From Paenibacillus sinensis (GTDB taxonomy: Bacteria > Bacillota > Bacilli > Paenibacillales > Paenibacillaceae): 64,000 bases of DNA. The notes below the pieces were generated by a model. That model was not told the DNA's origin. It was given only the letters and a program-made list of their open reading frames with translations, and searched no databases. Of this stretch, positions 56,384 through 64,000 are shown in pieces (within the stretch, counting starts at the first letter, position 1; each line of letters opens with the position of its first letter). Position numbers and translations under genes: made by a program. The stretch is taken from positions 20,187 through 84,186 of the forward strand of contig NZ_JAHCMB010000113.1 in the NCBI RefSeq assembly GCF_019904155.1. The letters run 5' to 3'.

Positions 56384-58030
56384 TTAAATGGGGCTTATTT
56401 TGAACCGGACAAAAAATGTAGTTCCTTCCGGTCCCGTAACGACATCGATTTTGGCACCGTGCTTGTCCGCCACATTGAAGCAGACAGCCAGCCCCAGCCC
56501 AGATCCGCCATCCTTGGTCGTATAGAACGGCTTCCAGATATGCTCGATCTGGTCGGCCGGAATGCCCTTCCCGCTGTCCTTCACCGCCAGTACGACGAAT
56601 TCCCCCTCCGGATAGGTACGGATGTTAAGCCTGCCGTCTGGCGGCATCGCTTCCAGCCCGTTGCGGACCATGTTCAGAATCAGCTGGCGGATCAGCTTCT
56701 CGTCGATGAACAGCAGCGGGATTTCGCCGAGCTCGGCGGATACCGACTTTCCTCCGACCGTCGCATCCGCCTGGATCAGCGGAAGAATTTTGCCGATAAG
56801 CGAGTTCAACTGGGCATACCTCATATCCAGCCGTTGATTTTTAGCCAAGCCGAGAAACTCGGAAATAATGGAATTCGCCCGATCCAATTCCTCGATCATC
56901 ACGTCGATATAAACGGAATTGCCAATATCCTTCTTCTGCATCAGCTGCAGAAATCCTCGGACGGTCGTAAGCGGATTTCTCACCTCATGGCCGATCCCGG
57001 CCGCCATTTCCCCGATCAGATGAAGCTGATCCAGCCGTACCATCTCTTTCTCATATTCTTTGTGCTCGGTCAAGTCGCTAAAGACGGTCAGCATGCAGGG
57101 CTTCTGATTCAGCTCAAGCGTGACGGCGTGGCATAGGCAGATTTTGGACCGTCCATAGGCAGTGAACAGCGCGATTTCCACATTCCCGCCCTGCTGAAGC
57201 GATTGCAGCGAACCTTCCAGAATCCGCATGAACAGTGAGCCCGGCTCGCTGCGCTGCGGCCAGTAGCATTCCTCCAGCTCCTCGCTTCCGATCTCCAGCA
57301 GGGACAACAACGCCTCGTTCGAAGCGACGATCTTCTGATCCACCAGCGAAATGACCAGCACCGGACTTGGGATGACGGCAAAGATTGAGGCCAACTGCTC
57401 CTCCGAATGCCTGAGCTCCCTGTTCTTCTGGGCCAGCTCATGGTTCTTGGTCTTTAGCGCCGAAATCAGCGTGATGCGTTCCAGCACGATCGACACCTGG
57501 CTGACGATGGTGTGTATAATATCCAGCTCCAGATCGGAGAATGCCGTCCGCTTGCGGGAGCCGAACGATAGTGTGCCCACCAGTTTGCCGTACGAGATAA
57601 GGGGATATGCAACATAGGCCTGCAGGCCGAAGCGCTTGATCATAGCGAACCGGGAGTCAGAAGAATGGGCGACATCCGTAACGATAATCCGGGTCATCTT
57701 CTGGGCTGCGCCGCCGCAGATCCCTTCGCCAAGATGAATCCATTCAATCAGCGGATATTCCTCATCGGGAATCCCATGGTAGTTCATCAGATGAAGCCGT
57801 GATGTGTCCTCGTCAAAAATATAGTTCAGGTAAATATCGAGATCCAGATAGGCTGAGAGCTTTTGAAACAGATTGTCCAGCAGCTTCTGCGGGTCCTCGT
57901 TCAAAATCAGCTCCTGCGCAGCCTCCGACAAGACCATGAGCTTAAACCGGCTTTCTTCCTTGTCCAACTTGACTCCCTCTTCCGCATAAAATAACTCGGG
58001 TCGTTCTGTACGACCGCTCCATTCATTCAT
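56384..58030 (-). CDS. GAF/PAS sensor histidine kinase (orphan, soluble)
   Basis: A 548-aa kinase without membrane helices. N-terminal GAF domain (about 35-185), short coiled coil, PAS domain (about 210-320), HisKA with the phospho-His in GIGHEVRNPLTTVRGFLQLM, and an HATPase domain (N-box NMVRNGLEA, G-box GSGLGLAV). The H-box closely resembles sporulation phosphorelay kinases, and no regulator is adjacent. It overlaps the upstream small membrane-protein gene by 8 bp, suggesting that protein could serve as membrane partner or signal input (inference). Confidence 0.9.
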   Translation of the reverse strand: MNEWSGRTERPELFYAEEGVKLDKEESRFKLMVLSEAAQELILNEDPQKLLDNLFQKLSAYLDLDIYLNYIFDEDTSRLHLMNYHGIPDEEYPLIEWIHLGEGICGGAAQKMTRIIVTDVAHSSDSRFAMIKRFGLQAYVAYPLISYGKLVGTLSFGSRKRTAFSDLELDIIHTIVSQVSIVLERITLISALKTKNHELAQKNRELRHSEEQLASIFAVIPSPVLVISLVDQKIVASNEALLSLLEIGSEELEECYWPQRSEPGSLFMRILEGSLQSLQQGGNVEIALFTAYGRSKICLCHAVTLELNQKPCMLTVFSDLTEHKEYEKEMVRLDQLHLIGEMAAGIGHEVRNPLTTVRGFLQLMQKKDIGNSVYIDVMIEELDRANSIISEFLGLAKNQRLDMRYAQLNSLIGKILPLIQADATVGGKSVSAELGEIPLLFIDEKLIRQLILNMVRNGLEAMPPDGRLNIRTYPEGEFVVLAVKDSGKGIPADQIEHIWKPFYTTKDGGSGLGLAVCFNVADKHGAKIDVVTGPEGTTFFVRFKISPI

Positions 58031-58382
58031 TTCGTCCCGTCATCGCCCGGAGAAACGCTCCTCCCGCATTCCCGGCCAGCGAGATCAGACCGTAAGCCGC
58101 GGCATAGAGAAGGCCGGTTGCATTCCCGTAGAACACAGTGTATACCGCCAGCACGAACAGCAGTGCCGGAAGCAGCGCTGGCAGCGGAGTGAAGCCGCAT
58201 CTAAAACCCAGTTCAGCCGATAGCAGAAGCACGGCCAACGGGCAGACAATCAGCAGCAGCGTGACCAGTGCGCCCAAATCGCTCATCGTCCCGGTGAGGT
58301 TCCGGAGCACTGGCGGCATAGCGTAGAACAGCACGGCATATACGGCGAAATGGATCGCCAATCGTCTATATAAAGGGTTCAC
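58023..58382 (-). CDS. Small integral membrane protein (119 aa)
   Basis: Four hydrophobic helices almost fill the 119 residues (about 8-24, 33-54, 64-85, 88-108), with short polar loops. The start is a GTG at 58382 with GAGAGGAG four to five bases upstream. It overlaps the soluble histidine kinase gene, so they form a two-gene operon. No family recognised; it might anchor or tune the kinase, but that is only context. Confidence 0.8.
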   Translation of the reverse strand: MNPLYRRLAIHFAVYAVLFYAMPPVLRNLTGTMSDLGALVTLLLIVCPLAVLLLSAELGFRCGFTPLPALLPALLFVLAVYTVFYGNATGLLYAAAYGLISLAGNAGGAFLRAMTGRNE

Positions 58383-58549
58383 ATGGCTCCTCTCCCAGAA
58401 TTAAACTATTTTCCATTCCTCATCATAACGCGGTCCAAGAACAAAGCCAATATAAAAAAAACGGACTCTTTTTCAGCAGAAAGGAGGCCGTTACAAGAAG
58501 TTTTGGTTTTCATATCGAACAGTAGCGAAAAAGTCGGAAATCTGTCTGT

Positions 58550-59278
58550 TTAGGATTTCGTAAGCACTAATTCGAGCCGGACTTCGAATTCATTTTCCGT
58601 CTCAAGCACCACATTATGCGGATTGGTCATGCCGAAGTCGGAGAAGGTCACCTGTGTCGTTCCCGACAGCAGCAGCTGTCCACCGCTATATGCCGCCTCG
58701 CTCTTGAACACAACCTCTTTGGAAATGCCTTTTACGGTCAAATTCCCCTTGATTTCAACCGGGACGGAAGTACCCTCCGTCCATTCCTTCGGCAGTTCCG
58801 AGAACGAAGCCGCGGTAAAGGCAGACTCGGGATAAGTGCCGATGGCCAGGAAATCGTCGCTCTTCACATGCTCGTCCCTCTGCCCGTTCCCGGAATCGAG
58901 CCCGCTCATATCCACCTTGCCCTCGCCCTTCATGGCGGAAGGATCGTTCAGATCGACCGTCCAGCTCCCCGTTACGGCGTCATCGACGAAATTGACCGTT
59001 TCCCGTGAGGTCGTCACCGACCAATAGACTTTGGAAGCATCCGCGATTGTCCACTGGCCATTGAACTGGTCCTCGCTTACGGCGGCTCCTCCGGTGGACG
59101 TCGTATCGCCCCCTGCCGAAGGCGACGCGCTCTGCGACGGAATGACGGATTCAATCTCCACATTGTTGCCCAGCGAGCGCTCCATGATCATGTAGCCGAT
59201 GATAACCGCCACTACGGCGATTCCGGCAATCCACCATATCCATTTTCTAGTCTTCAATATCGGTTCCTCCATTTCCAT
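58550..59278 (-). CDS. Membrane-anchored YceI-family protein
   Basis: A 242-aa protein with one N-terminal membrane helix (about 11-28), a Ser/Gly/Thr linker, and a YceI domain (about 65-242). This is a lipocalin-like beta barrel thought to bind isoprenoid quinones or similar amphiphiles outside the membrane. Typical elements are WSVTTSRETV, FLAIGTYPESAFTA and GNLTVKGISKEVVF. The frame is open to 59422, but GGAAG favours the ATG at 59278. Divergent from the OmpR-type regulator; the 204-bp gap between must hold both promoters. Confidence 0.88.
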   Translation of the reverse strand: MEMEEPILKTRKWIWWIAGIAVVAVIIGYMIMERSLGNNVEIESVIPSQSASPSAGGDTTSTGGAAVSEDQFNGQWTIADASKVYWSVTTSRETVNFVDDAVTGSWTVDLNDPSAMKGEGKVDMSGLDSGNGQRDEHVKSDDFLAIGTYPESAFTAASFSELPKEWTEGTSVPVEIKGNLTVKGISKEVVFKSEAAYSGGQLLLSGTTQVTFSDFGMTNPHNVVLETENEFEVRLELVLTKS

Positions 59279-59482
59279 TTGTCTTCCATATCCGTTCACA
59301 GGCCATTCTATCAGCCCAATATGTCGGGAAGAAGTCAAAGCGGAGGCGGGGTTCCTGTGGTACACTACCTGTATGATATATCTACAATTTAAGCATTCCA
59401 AAATTAATACATCAAAGGTCAATCGTCTGCGGCTTCTTTCCGATCCCGGACGTTGCCTTTTACTAGAAGGAGGCTCCAGGCT

Positions 59483-60163
59483 ATGAAACCGATTCTGATT
59501 GTCGAAGATGAAGAGGCCATTTCCAGAGTACTGGCGGCCTATCTCAAAAAAGCGGGCTTCTCCGTCAACCGCGCAGCCGACGGCACGGCGGCGGTGGAGT
59601 CCTTTGCGCTTTCTCCGCCCTCACTTGTGCTGCTTGATGTCATGCTTCCGGGAGCCGGCGGCTTTGAACTGCTGGAGCATATCCGCAGCAGAAGCAGCTG
59701 CCCCGTCATCATGCTGACCGCAAGGGACGGCATCGACGACCGTCTTGCGGGACTGGACGGCGGGGCCGACGACTATATGACCAAGCCTTTTGTGCCAGAG
59801 GAGGTCGTCGCCCGCGTCAAAGCCGTGCTGCGGCGTCCTTCCGTATGGTCCGATGGCAGCCGAAAACGCCACTTCGGCAGCCTGCTCATCGACTATACGT
59901 CAGGCCGGGTCTTCCTTAGCGGCGTAGAGGTCAGCCTCTCCCCCCGCGACCAGTCTTTGCTGCTCTTCCTCGCCGAGCATCCGAACCGGATGTTCACCCG
60001 GGAGCAGCTGATCGAACAGGTCTGGGGGATGGATTACGACGGCAGCGACCGGGCCGTAGACCTGTCGGTCAAGCGGCTGCGGCAGGCGCTGCTGGGCTGG
60101 CCGGCGGATGAGGGCGAAATCCGGACGCTGCGGGGAACGGGGTATCAGCTATGCTCCACATAA
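59483..60163 (+). CDS. OmpR/PhoB-family response regulator
   Basis: A 226-aa regulator: receiver domain (acidic Glu8/Asp9 region, phospho-Asp52 in LVLLDVMLPG, Thr in IMLTARDG, Lys in YMTKPF) and a C-terminal winged helix (about 130-226, ending IRTLRGTGYQL). AGGAGG about 9 nt upstream fixes the ATG at 59483. It overlaps its cognate kinase gene by 13 bp. Target genes are unknown; the divergent YceI gene is a candidate. Confidence 0.95.
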   Translation: MKPILIVEDEEAISRVLAAYLKKAGFSVNRAADGTAAVESFALSPPSLVLLDVMLPGAGGFELLEHIRSRSSCPVIMLTARDGIDDRLAGLDGGADDYMTKPFVPEEVVARVKAVLRRPSVWSDGSRKRHFGSLLIDYTSGRVFLSGVEVSLSPRDQSLLLFLAEHPNRMFTREQLIEQVWGMDYDGSDRAVDLSVKRLRQALLGWPADEGEIRTLRGTGYQLCST

Positions 60164-61698
60164 AGCGCGCGGGCTTCGGGAATCCAAGCCGCCGGACTTC
60201 CATTTTGAAATATTGGACGGTTCGCTATTTGATAATCATCAGCGTGGGCCTGGTGGCCGCAGCGCTGCTCACCTTCTGGTGGATTCGCCAGGAAGCGACC
60301 TCGAACCGGCTGCAGACTGCCGGACTGCTCGCTCAGGAAATTGCCGATCAGATGAATGACAGCGGCGTCCTGAAGGTTCCCCCGAATCTCGGACCGCTGA
60401 TCGAGGACCGCAAACGGTTCTTCAAGCTGACCAATGATATGTGCGTCATCGTAACAGGCGAAAGCGGCGGGCTTCTGTATTCCTCTCCCCCGATGAACGA
60501 TCAGCAGATGCGGCAGGAACTGAATGACAGCCTGACCGATGCCCGGAGTCCGGAATTCAAAGCGGCTTCCGCCCCGGTATCGTCCGGAGGGACACTGCTG
60601 GGCAAGGTGTTCGTGCTGCAGTCCAAGAAGTCGCTGTCCTACATTCCCAGGGAGGAGGTCATCTTCTTCTCCGTCCTGCTGCTGGCCCTTATTGGCCTCA
60701 GCTGGTTGACGATCTATCTGCTGTCCCGCAAGCTGGCCCGCCCGATCCAGCGGGTGGCCGCAGCTGCAGCCGAGATCAGCCTCGGCCGCTACGACGTTAC
60801 GCTGAACGTGGAGGCGAAGGAACAGGAAATCCATGAGCTGCTGGGCTCTTTTCGCGAAATGGCGGGCCGGCTTCATCAATTGGAGCATTCCCGGAGTCTC
60901 ATGCTGGCCGGCGTATCGCATGAGCTGAAGACGCCGGTGACCTCGATCAAGGGATTGGTTCACGCCGTCCGCGGGAAGGTTGTTGAAGCGGATGAAGCCG
61001 AGGAATTTCTGGACATCGCGCTGCTTGAGGCGGAACGGCTGCAGCGGATGGTGGCGGATCTGCTCGATTACAACGCTCTTGCGGCCGGCATGGTCAGTGT
61101 CCGGCATGAGCGGCTGGAGGCTTCGCGCCTGCTGTCCGAGATTATGTACCAATGGAGGCTGACGAAGCATGAGGACATGGAAGAACCGGAGCTCGTTCTT
61201 CCCGATACGCCGGTCTATCTGTCCGGCGATCCTCTTCGCATTCAGCAGATTGTAACCAATCTGCTGAACAACAGCCTGCAGGCGAAGCGCAGGGAGGCTT
61301 CGCTGCGGCTGTCCGTCCGGCTGACAGCCCGGGACGGACAGGCCGAAATCGCCCTCGCGGACAACGGCGAGGGCATACCCGAAGACCGGCGCAGCAGGGT
61401 CTTCGAGCCCTTCTTCCGCAGCAGCGAGCGCCAGACGGCCGCCATGCGCGGCCTCGGGCTCGGGCTGACCTTCAGCCGTCTGCTGGCCGAGGCCATGCAC
61501 GGCTCGCTGGAGCTGTCCGAGCGCTCCCAGGACTTCGGCTGCACCGTCGTGCTCAGGCTGCCGCTCTGGAGCGCGCCGGTCCAGGCCGCATCCGTTGCCG
61601 CCAAGCCCAAAGGTTCCCAGCTCAAGAGTGCTCTGCCAGGCTTACCGGCGCAGGAAGCGCTCCGGCAGGCGCAGGCGGGCTTGAGGCAGACGACCTGA
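60151..61698 (+). CDS. Membrane sensor histidine kinase (OmpR-type partner)
   Basis: A 515-aa kinase: helix 1 (about 25-44), extracytoplasmic sensor domain (45-170), helix 2 (about 171-192), HAMP, HisKA with His257 in LAGVSHELKTPVTSIKG, and HATPase (N-box NLLNNSLQA, G-boxes ADNGEGIP and GLGLTF). About 40 extra Ala/Pro/Gln-rich residues trail the catalytic domain. It is translationally coupled to the regulator upstream. The signal is unknown, presumably envelope-related. Confidence 0.94.
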   Translation: MLHIKRAGFGNPSRRTSILKYWTVRYLIIISVGLVAAALLTFWWIRQEATSNRLQTAGLLAQEIADQMNDSGVLKVPPNLGPLIEDRKRFFKLTNDMCVIVTGESGGLLYSSPPMNDQQMRQELNDSLTDARSPEFKAASAPVSSGGTLLGKVFVLQSKKSLSYIPREEVIFFSVLLLALIGLSWLTIYLLSRKLARPIQRVAAAAAEISLGRYDVTLNVEAKEQEIHELLGSFREMAGRLHQLEHSRSLMLAGVSHELKTPVTSIKGLVHAVRGKVVEADEAEEFLDIALLEAERLQRMVADLLDYNALAAGMVSVRHERLEASRLLSEIMYQWRLTKHEDMEEPELVLPDTPVYLSGDPLRIQQIVTNLLNNSLQAKRREASLRLSVRLTARDGQAEIALADNGEGIPEDRRSRVFEPFFRSSERQTAAMRGLGLGLTFSRLLAEAMHGSLELSERSQDFGCTVVLRLPLWSAPVQAASVAAKPKGSQLKSALPGLPAQEALRQAQAGLRQTT

Positions 61699-61840
61699 CC
61701 GGACACGCCGGTCCATGGAGCAATCAGGCTTCTCCGAACCGGGTGAAATTAGCGGTAGCGGGATGTTCATAGAACAAGTTGCCAAACGCCTGGTGGCGTG
61801 GCGGTGAAAGTCAGTATCAAACATCATGAAGAAATAATAA

Positions 61841-61875
61841 ATGCGTCCCTGCCAGCAGCACCGGCAGGGACGCAT
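61841..61875 (-). terminator. Terminator of the oxidoreductase gene
   Basis: A 13-bp stem ATGCGTCCCTGCC / GGCAGGGACGCAT has a 9-nt loop and is followed on the minus strand by TTATTATTTC. It may also serve the converging kinase gene. Confidence 0.85.
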
Positions 61876-61889
61876 TGATCCATTTATGC

Positions 61890-62891
61890 TTATTTTTCTC
61901 CGGGATATTTCAATCCCCACTCGGAACGGACGGCATCCAGCAGCTTCATAATCTCGATGGACTCGTCCAGCGGTATAACCGGGCTCTCGGTCAGCCCTTC
62001 GGCCAGGCATCGGTTCACTTCATCCGCCTCGAAAGCGTAGCCCTGACACTCCCGCGTGTCGTTGAAGGTCTCCGCTAGCTCACCGCCGATATACAGCTCT
62101 ACCTTATTCGGATTCACCACCGAAGACAGAACGATCCGGCCTTCAGTTCCATAAATATAGGCCGGATCGTCCAGTGTCAATCGGACGGCGCCATTCAATG
62201 AGGCTGTCACGCCGGAGCCGTACGACAGCAGGAGCGAGAAGTGCTCGTCGACACCCGTCTCCCCGATATGTACAGTGCTGGAGGCCTGCTTCGGATGCGG
62301 TCCGAACAGCATCGAGGACAGCGAGATTGGATAAATACCAACATCCAGCAGCGCTCCGCCACCCAGCGCCGGGTTCAGCAATCGGCCTTCCGGGTTCCAG
62401 TCGGCGCGAAATCCCAGATCCGCCTTTAGCAGCCGCACCTCCCCGATTCTGCCTTCCTTGATCCACTCCCTGACCTTGACGACAGCGGGAATGAACCGGC
62501 TCCACATGGCCTCCATAAGGAACAGGTTCTTCTCCCGGGCATACGTTACCAGTTCCTCCAGTTCTCCGCTGTTCACAGTGAACGGCTTCTCGCACAGCAC
62601 CGCTTTCCCTGTGCTAAGCGCCAGTATGGCGTTCTCCTTGTGGAACGGATGCGGCGTGCCGATATAGACGGCATCCACCTCGGGATCGGCAACCAGCTCC
62701 TCATAGCTTCCGTAAGCCTTCGGAATGCCCAACTCCGCTGCAAACCGCTCGGCGCTTTCCGCCGTACGGGAACCCGCCGCCCACAGAATGGAGTCCTTGC
62801 TGTAGGCCAGATCCTTCGCAAATTTTTGCGAAATCCCGCCTGTGCCGATAATACCCCATTTAATTTTACGAATGTTTCCGGTTGTCATCAT
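61890..62891 (-). CDS. Gfo/Idh/MocA-family NAD(P)-dependent oxidoreductase
   Basis: A 333-aa two-domain oxidoreductase. The N-terminal Rossmann fold opens with KWGIIGTGGISQKFAKDL. Next is VYIGTPHPFHKENAI, then the catalytic-type CEKPFTVN motif. The C-terminal alpha/beta domain carries GGGALLDVGIYPISLS with the conserved Asp and Tyr. Family members oxidise sugars, inositols or trans-dihydrodiols; the substrate cannot be told here. GGGAG suits the ATG at 62891 (or 62888); an ATG at 62903 overlaps that site. It has its own terminator and lies 13 bp downstream of the DUF1648 gene, likely the same transcript. Confidence 0.92.
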   Translation of the reverse strand: MMTTGNIRKIKWGIIGTGGISQKFAKDLAYSKDSILWAAGSRTAESAERFAAELGIPKAYGSYEELVADPEVDAVYIGTPHPFHKENAILALSTGKAVLCEKPFTVNSGELEELVTYAREKNLFLMEAMWSRFIPAVVKVREWIKEGRIGEVRLLKADLGFRADWNPEGRLLNPALGGGALLDVGIYPISLSSMLFGPHPKQASSTVHIGETGVDEHFSLLLSYGSGVTASLNGAVRLTLDDPAYIYGTEGRIVLSSVVNPNKVELYIGGELAETFNDTRECQGYAFEADEVNRCLAEGLTESPVIPLDESIEIMKLLDAVRSEWGLKYPGEK

Positions 62892-62904
62892 GTTCTCTCC
62901 CATC

Positions 62905-63261
62905 TTAAATCATTTCAAACAACGCGCGGATGCTGATTCCGGCGAACAACAGGGTAACCGCGGGTATGGCAATCCGCCAGACGGCATCGCCTTCCCGTCC
63001 CCCTCCGGGCAGACGTCCCTGAGGCAGCATTCCTCCAAGGAACGCCCGGATCAGCAGCATCACGACTAGTCCAACCTCTCCCACCCCGGCGAGCAGCAGC
63101 AGCTCGAAGCCCCATTTCCCGGTAAAACGGTCCGCCGTCCCTCCGGTGAAATGAACGGGAACTTGATCCGGCATCTTCGGGTAGAGTACAGCATACGCGA
63201 TAAAAGGAATAAGGCCGAGGACAGCGCTCGCCGCTACGATGAATCTTGCTCTTCTCTTCAT
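62905..63261 (-). CDS. DUF1648 (SdpI-like N-terminal) membrane protein
   Basis: A 118-aa protein with three membrane helices (about 9-28, 53-72, 95-115). The loop after helix 1 reads YPKMPDQVPVHFTGGTADRF, the DUF1648 motif found in SdpI-type immunity proteins and other small membrane proteins. GGGAGGGA fixes the ATG at 63261. It overlaps or abuts the NUDIX gene and precedes the oxidoreductase on one strand. Function unknown. Confidence 0.85.
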   Translation of the reverse strand: MKRRARFIVAASAVLGLIPFIAYAVLYPKMPDQVPVHFTGGTADRFTGKWGFELLLLAGVGEVGLVVMLLIRAFLGGMLPQGRLPGGGREGDAVWRIAIPAVTLLFAGISIRALFEMI

Positions 63262-63263
63262 CT

Positions 63264-63665
63264 TCACTCCCTCCCCGCGCGAGACTCCAAGACCAGCTTC
63301 CGGACAAACGGAATATCCGCCGCCGCAAAAGGATAAGCCTCCAGCCGGCCCGCCTCCTCCCAGCGGTAATCGTCATGATCGGTCAGGCGGATGGCTCCGC
63401 CGATATACCGTGACTTCCACGCCGTGAGCCGGATATGCAGGGCTCCGTAAGCGTGCTCATTTTCCCCGAAAAAAGCATAGGGCTCCACCTCGATGTCCAT
63501 CTCCTCAGCCAGCTCGCGCCGCAGACAATCGCAGATGTTCTCCCCCTCTTCAAGCTTGCCGCCGGGGAATTCCCACATTCCCGCCTGCGCTTTCCCTTCT
63601 CGTCGGCGGGCGATCAGAATCCGACCCTCTGCATTATATATCACGGCCGCAGCCACCTGAATCAA
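63264..63665 (-). CDS. NUDIX hydrolase (MutT-like)
   Basis: A 133-aa NUDIX enzyme, probably cleaning oxidised nucleotides or hydrolysing another nucleoside-diphosphate compound. The NUDIX box runs from GGKLEEGEN to RRELAEEMDIEV with the metal-binding Glu residues intact; the usual final Gly of EExG is Asp. The start is a TTG at 63665, with GGAGGTGA 9 nt upstream. It leads a three-gene run with the DUF1648 and oxidoreductase genes. Confidence 0.9.
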   Translation of the reverse strand: MIQVAAAVIYNAEGRILIARRREGKAQAGMWEFPGGKLEEGENICDCLRRELAEEMDIEVEPYAFFGENEHAYGALHIRLTAWKSRYIGGAIRLTDHDDYRWEEAGRLEAYPFAAADIPFVRKLVLESRAGRE

Positions 63666-63765
63666 TTGTCGTCACCTCCGAGCGGGTTTATGAGAAATAT
63701 ACCGTTCCCATCCCCGATTAGCAAGCGGCCTTCCGCCGGAAAGAGGAGCGGCTGTATCCGGGGCA

Positions 63766-63774
63766 TGCTATAAT
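63766..63774 (+). promoter_or_regulatory. Extended -10 promoter of the right-edge gene
   Basis: TGCTATAAT is a perfect extended -10 (TGNTATAAT). No good -35 is visible, as is allowed for this class. Transcription would start near 63781 and leave a leader of about 210 nt before the ATG at 63993. Confidence 0.5.
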
Positions 63775-63843
63775 CAGACAAGGAGAAACGGAGGGTTCGT
63801 CCTTCTGAGAGGAAGCCTATCCGTACCGGAGGTTAACCTTGCC

Positions 63844-63933
63844 ATGGCTTTATGTCGAAAATGCCCGGTCTGCCTGATCCAACTGTTCTTGTCGAACCGA
63901 GCCGGATTTTCCGGTTTCCATTTACAGACCTAG
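63844..63933 (+). CDS. Possible Cys-containing leader peptide (29 aa)
   Basis: A short frame with GGAGG about 10 nt before its ATG. It begins MALCRKCPVCLIQLFLSN and has three Cys in CxxCxxC-like spacing. It lies in the leader of the gene starting at 63993. It could be a regulatory leader peptide or chance; no homologue is known to me. Confidence 0.3.
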   Translation: MALCRKCPVCLIQLFLSNRAGFSGFHLQT

Positions 63934-63992
63934 GTTTTCTCACCCAAGTTTTCTTATCCAGATTTCCCTATCCAACTTACCGGAGGCTGATT

Positions 63993-64000
63993 ATGCTTAC
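63993..64000 (+). CDS. Start of a gene cut by the window edge
   Basis: An ATG at 63993 follows CCGGAGG with 6-nt spacing; only three codons begin before the sequence ends. Nothing can be said about the product. Confidence 0.5.

Noticed and set aside
60145..61500. 451-aa open frame on the minus strand
   Set aside because: Antisense to a well-supported histidine kinase; no ribosome-binding site and His/Gln/Arg-rich composition typical of a shadow frame.

Overview
This 64-kb window looks like chromosome of a Paenibacillus-type Firmicute. It has strong AGGAGG ribosome-binding sites, sigma-A-type promoters, an SLH-anchored surface protein, a qoxABCD quinol oxidase, a FapR-like operator, a YtrA-type ABC operon and kinases resembling sporulation kinases. 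I see no rRNA, tRNA, transposase, phage or CRISPR array. Genes and functions are read from translated motifs without database searches, so family names are recognition calls.

Layout. 0.1-6.4 kb: the end of an exopolysaccharide locus (BY-kinase and chain-length regulator), a NarL-type two-component pair and an orphan seven-helix histidine kinase. 6.7-16.5 kb: housekeeping and stress genes (acidic small proteins, lipoprotein cyclophilin, leucine dehydrogenase, pirin, nitroreductase with Rrf2 regulator, Mn pyrophosphatase, ring-cleaving dioxygenase, HAD phosphatase, Mug-type glycosylase). 16.6-23.8 kb: a YtrA-regulated ABC transporter, a TetR-regulated DHA2 efflux pump with three operators, and a polysaccharide deacetylase. 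24.2-28.1 kb: qoxABCD. 28.3-32.4 kb: a small ORF, acetyltransferase, FabH with tandem FapR-like boxes, and a chemoreceptor.

32.7-39.7 kb: one B12-riboswitch-led operon. It encodes an SLH-anchored protein whose alpha-barrel plus DUF4430 layout matches eukaryotic intrinsic factor/transcobalamin, a DUF4430 lipoprotein, EcfT, a fused double EcfA ATPase and an ECF S-component. I infer a surface-to-membrane cobalamin capture and uptake route.

40.0-56.2 kb: a tubulin/GTPase/VWA cluster. It holds a GAP1-like membrane protein, a zinc-ribbon GTPase, a small beta-rich protein, two VWA membrane proteins, a 792-aa unknown, a 1129-aa tubulin-like GTPase, and a divergent pair of small membrane proteins. 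An unusual patch of intergenic repeats (44.3-45.1 kb) splits it. This is the least understood system here.

56.4-64 kb: an orphan GAF/PAS kinase, a YceI protein, an OmpR-type two-component pair, a Gfo/Idh/MocA oxidoreductase, a DUF1648 protein, a NUDIX hydrolase, and the start of another gene at the right edge.
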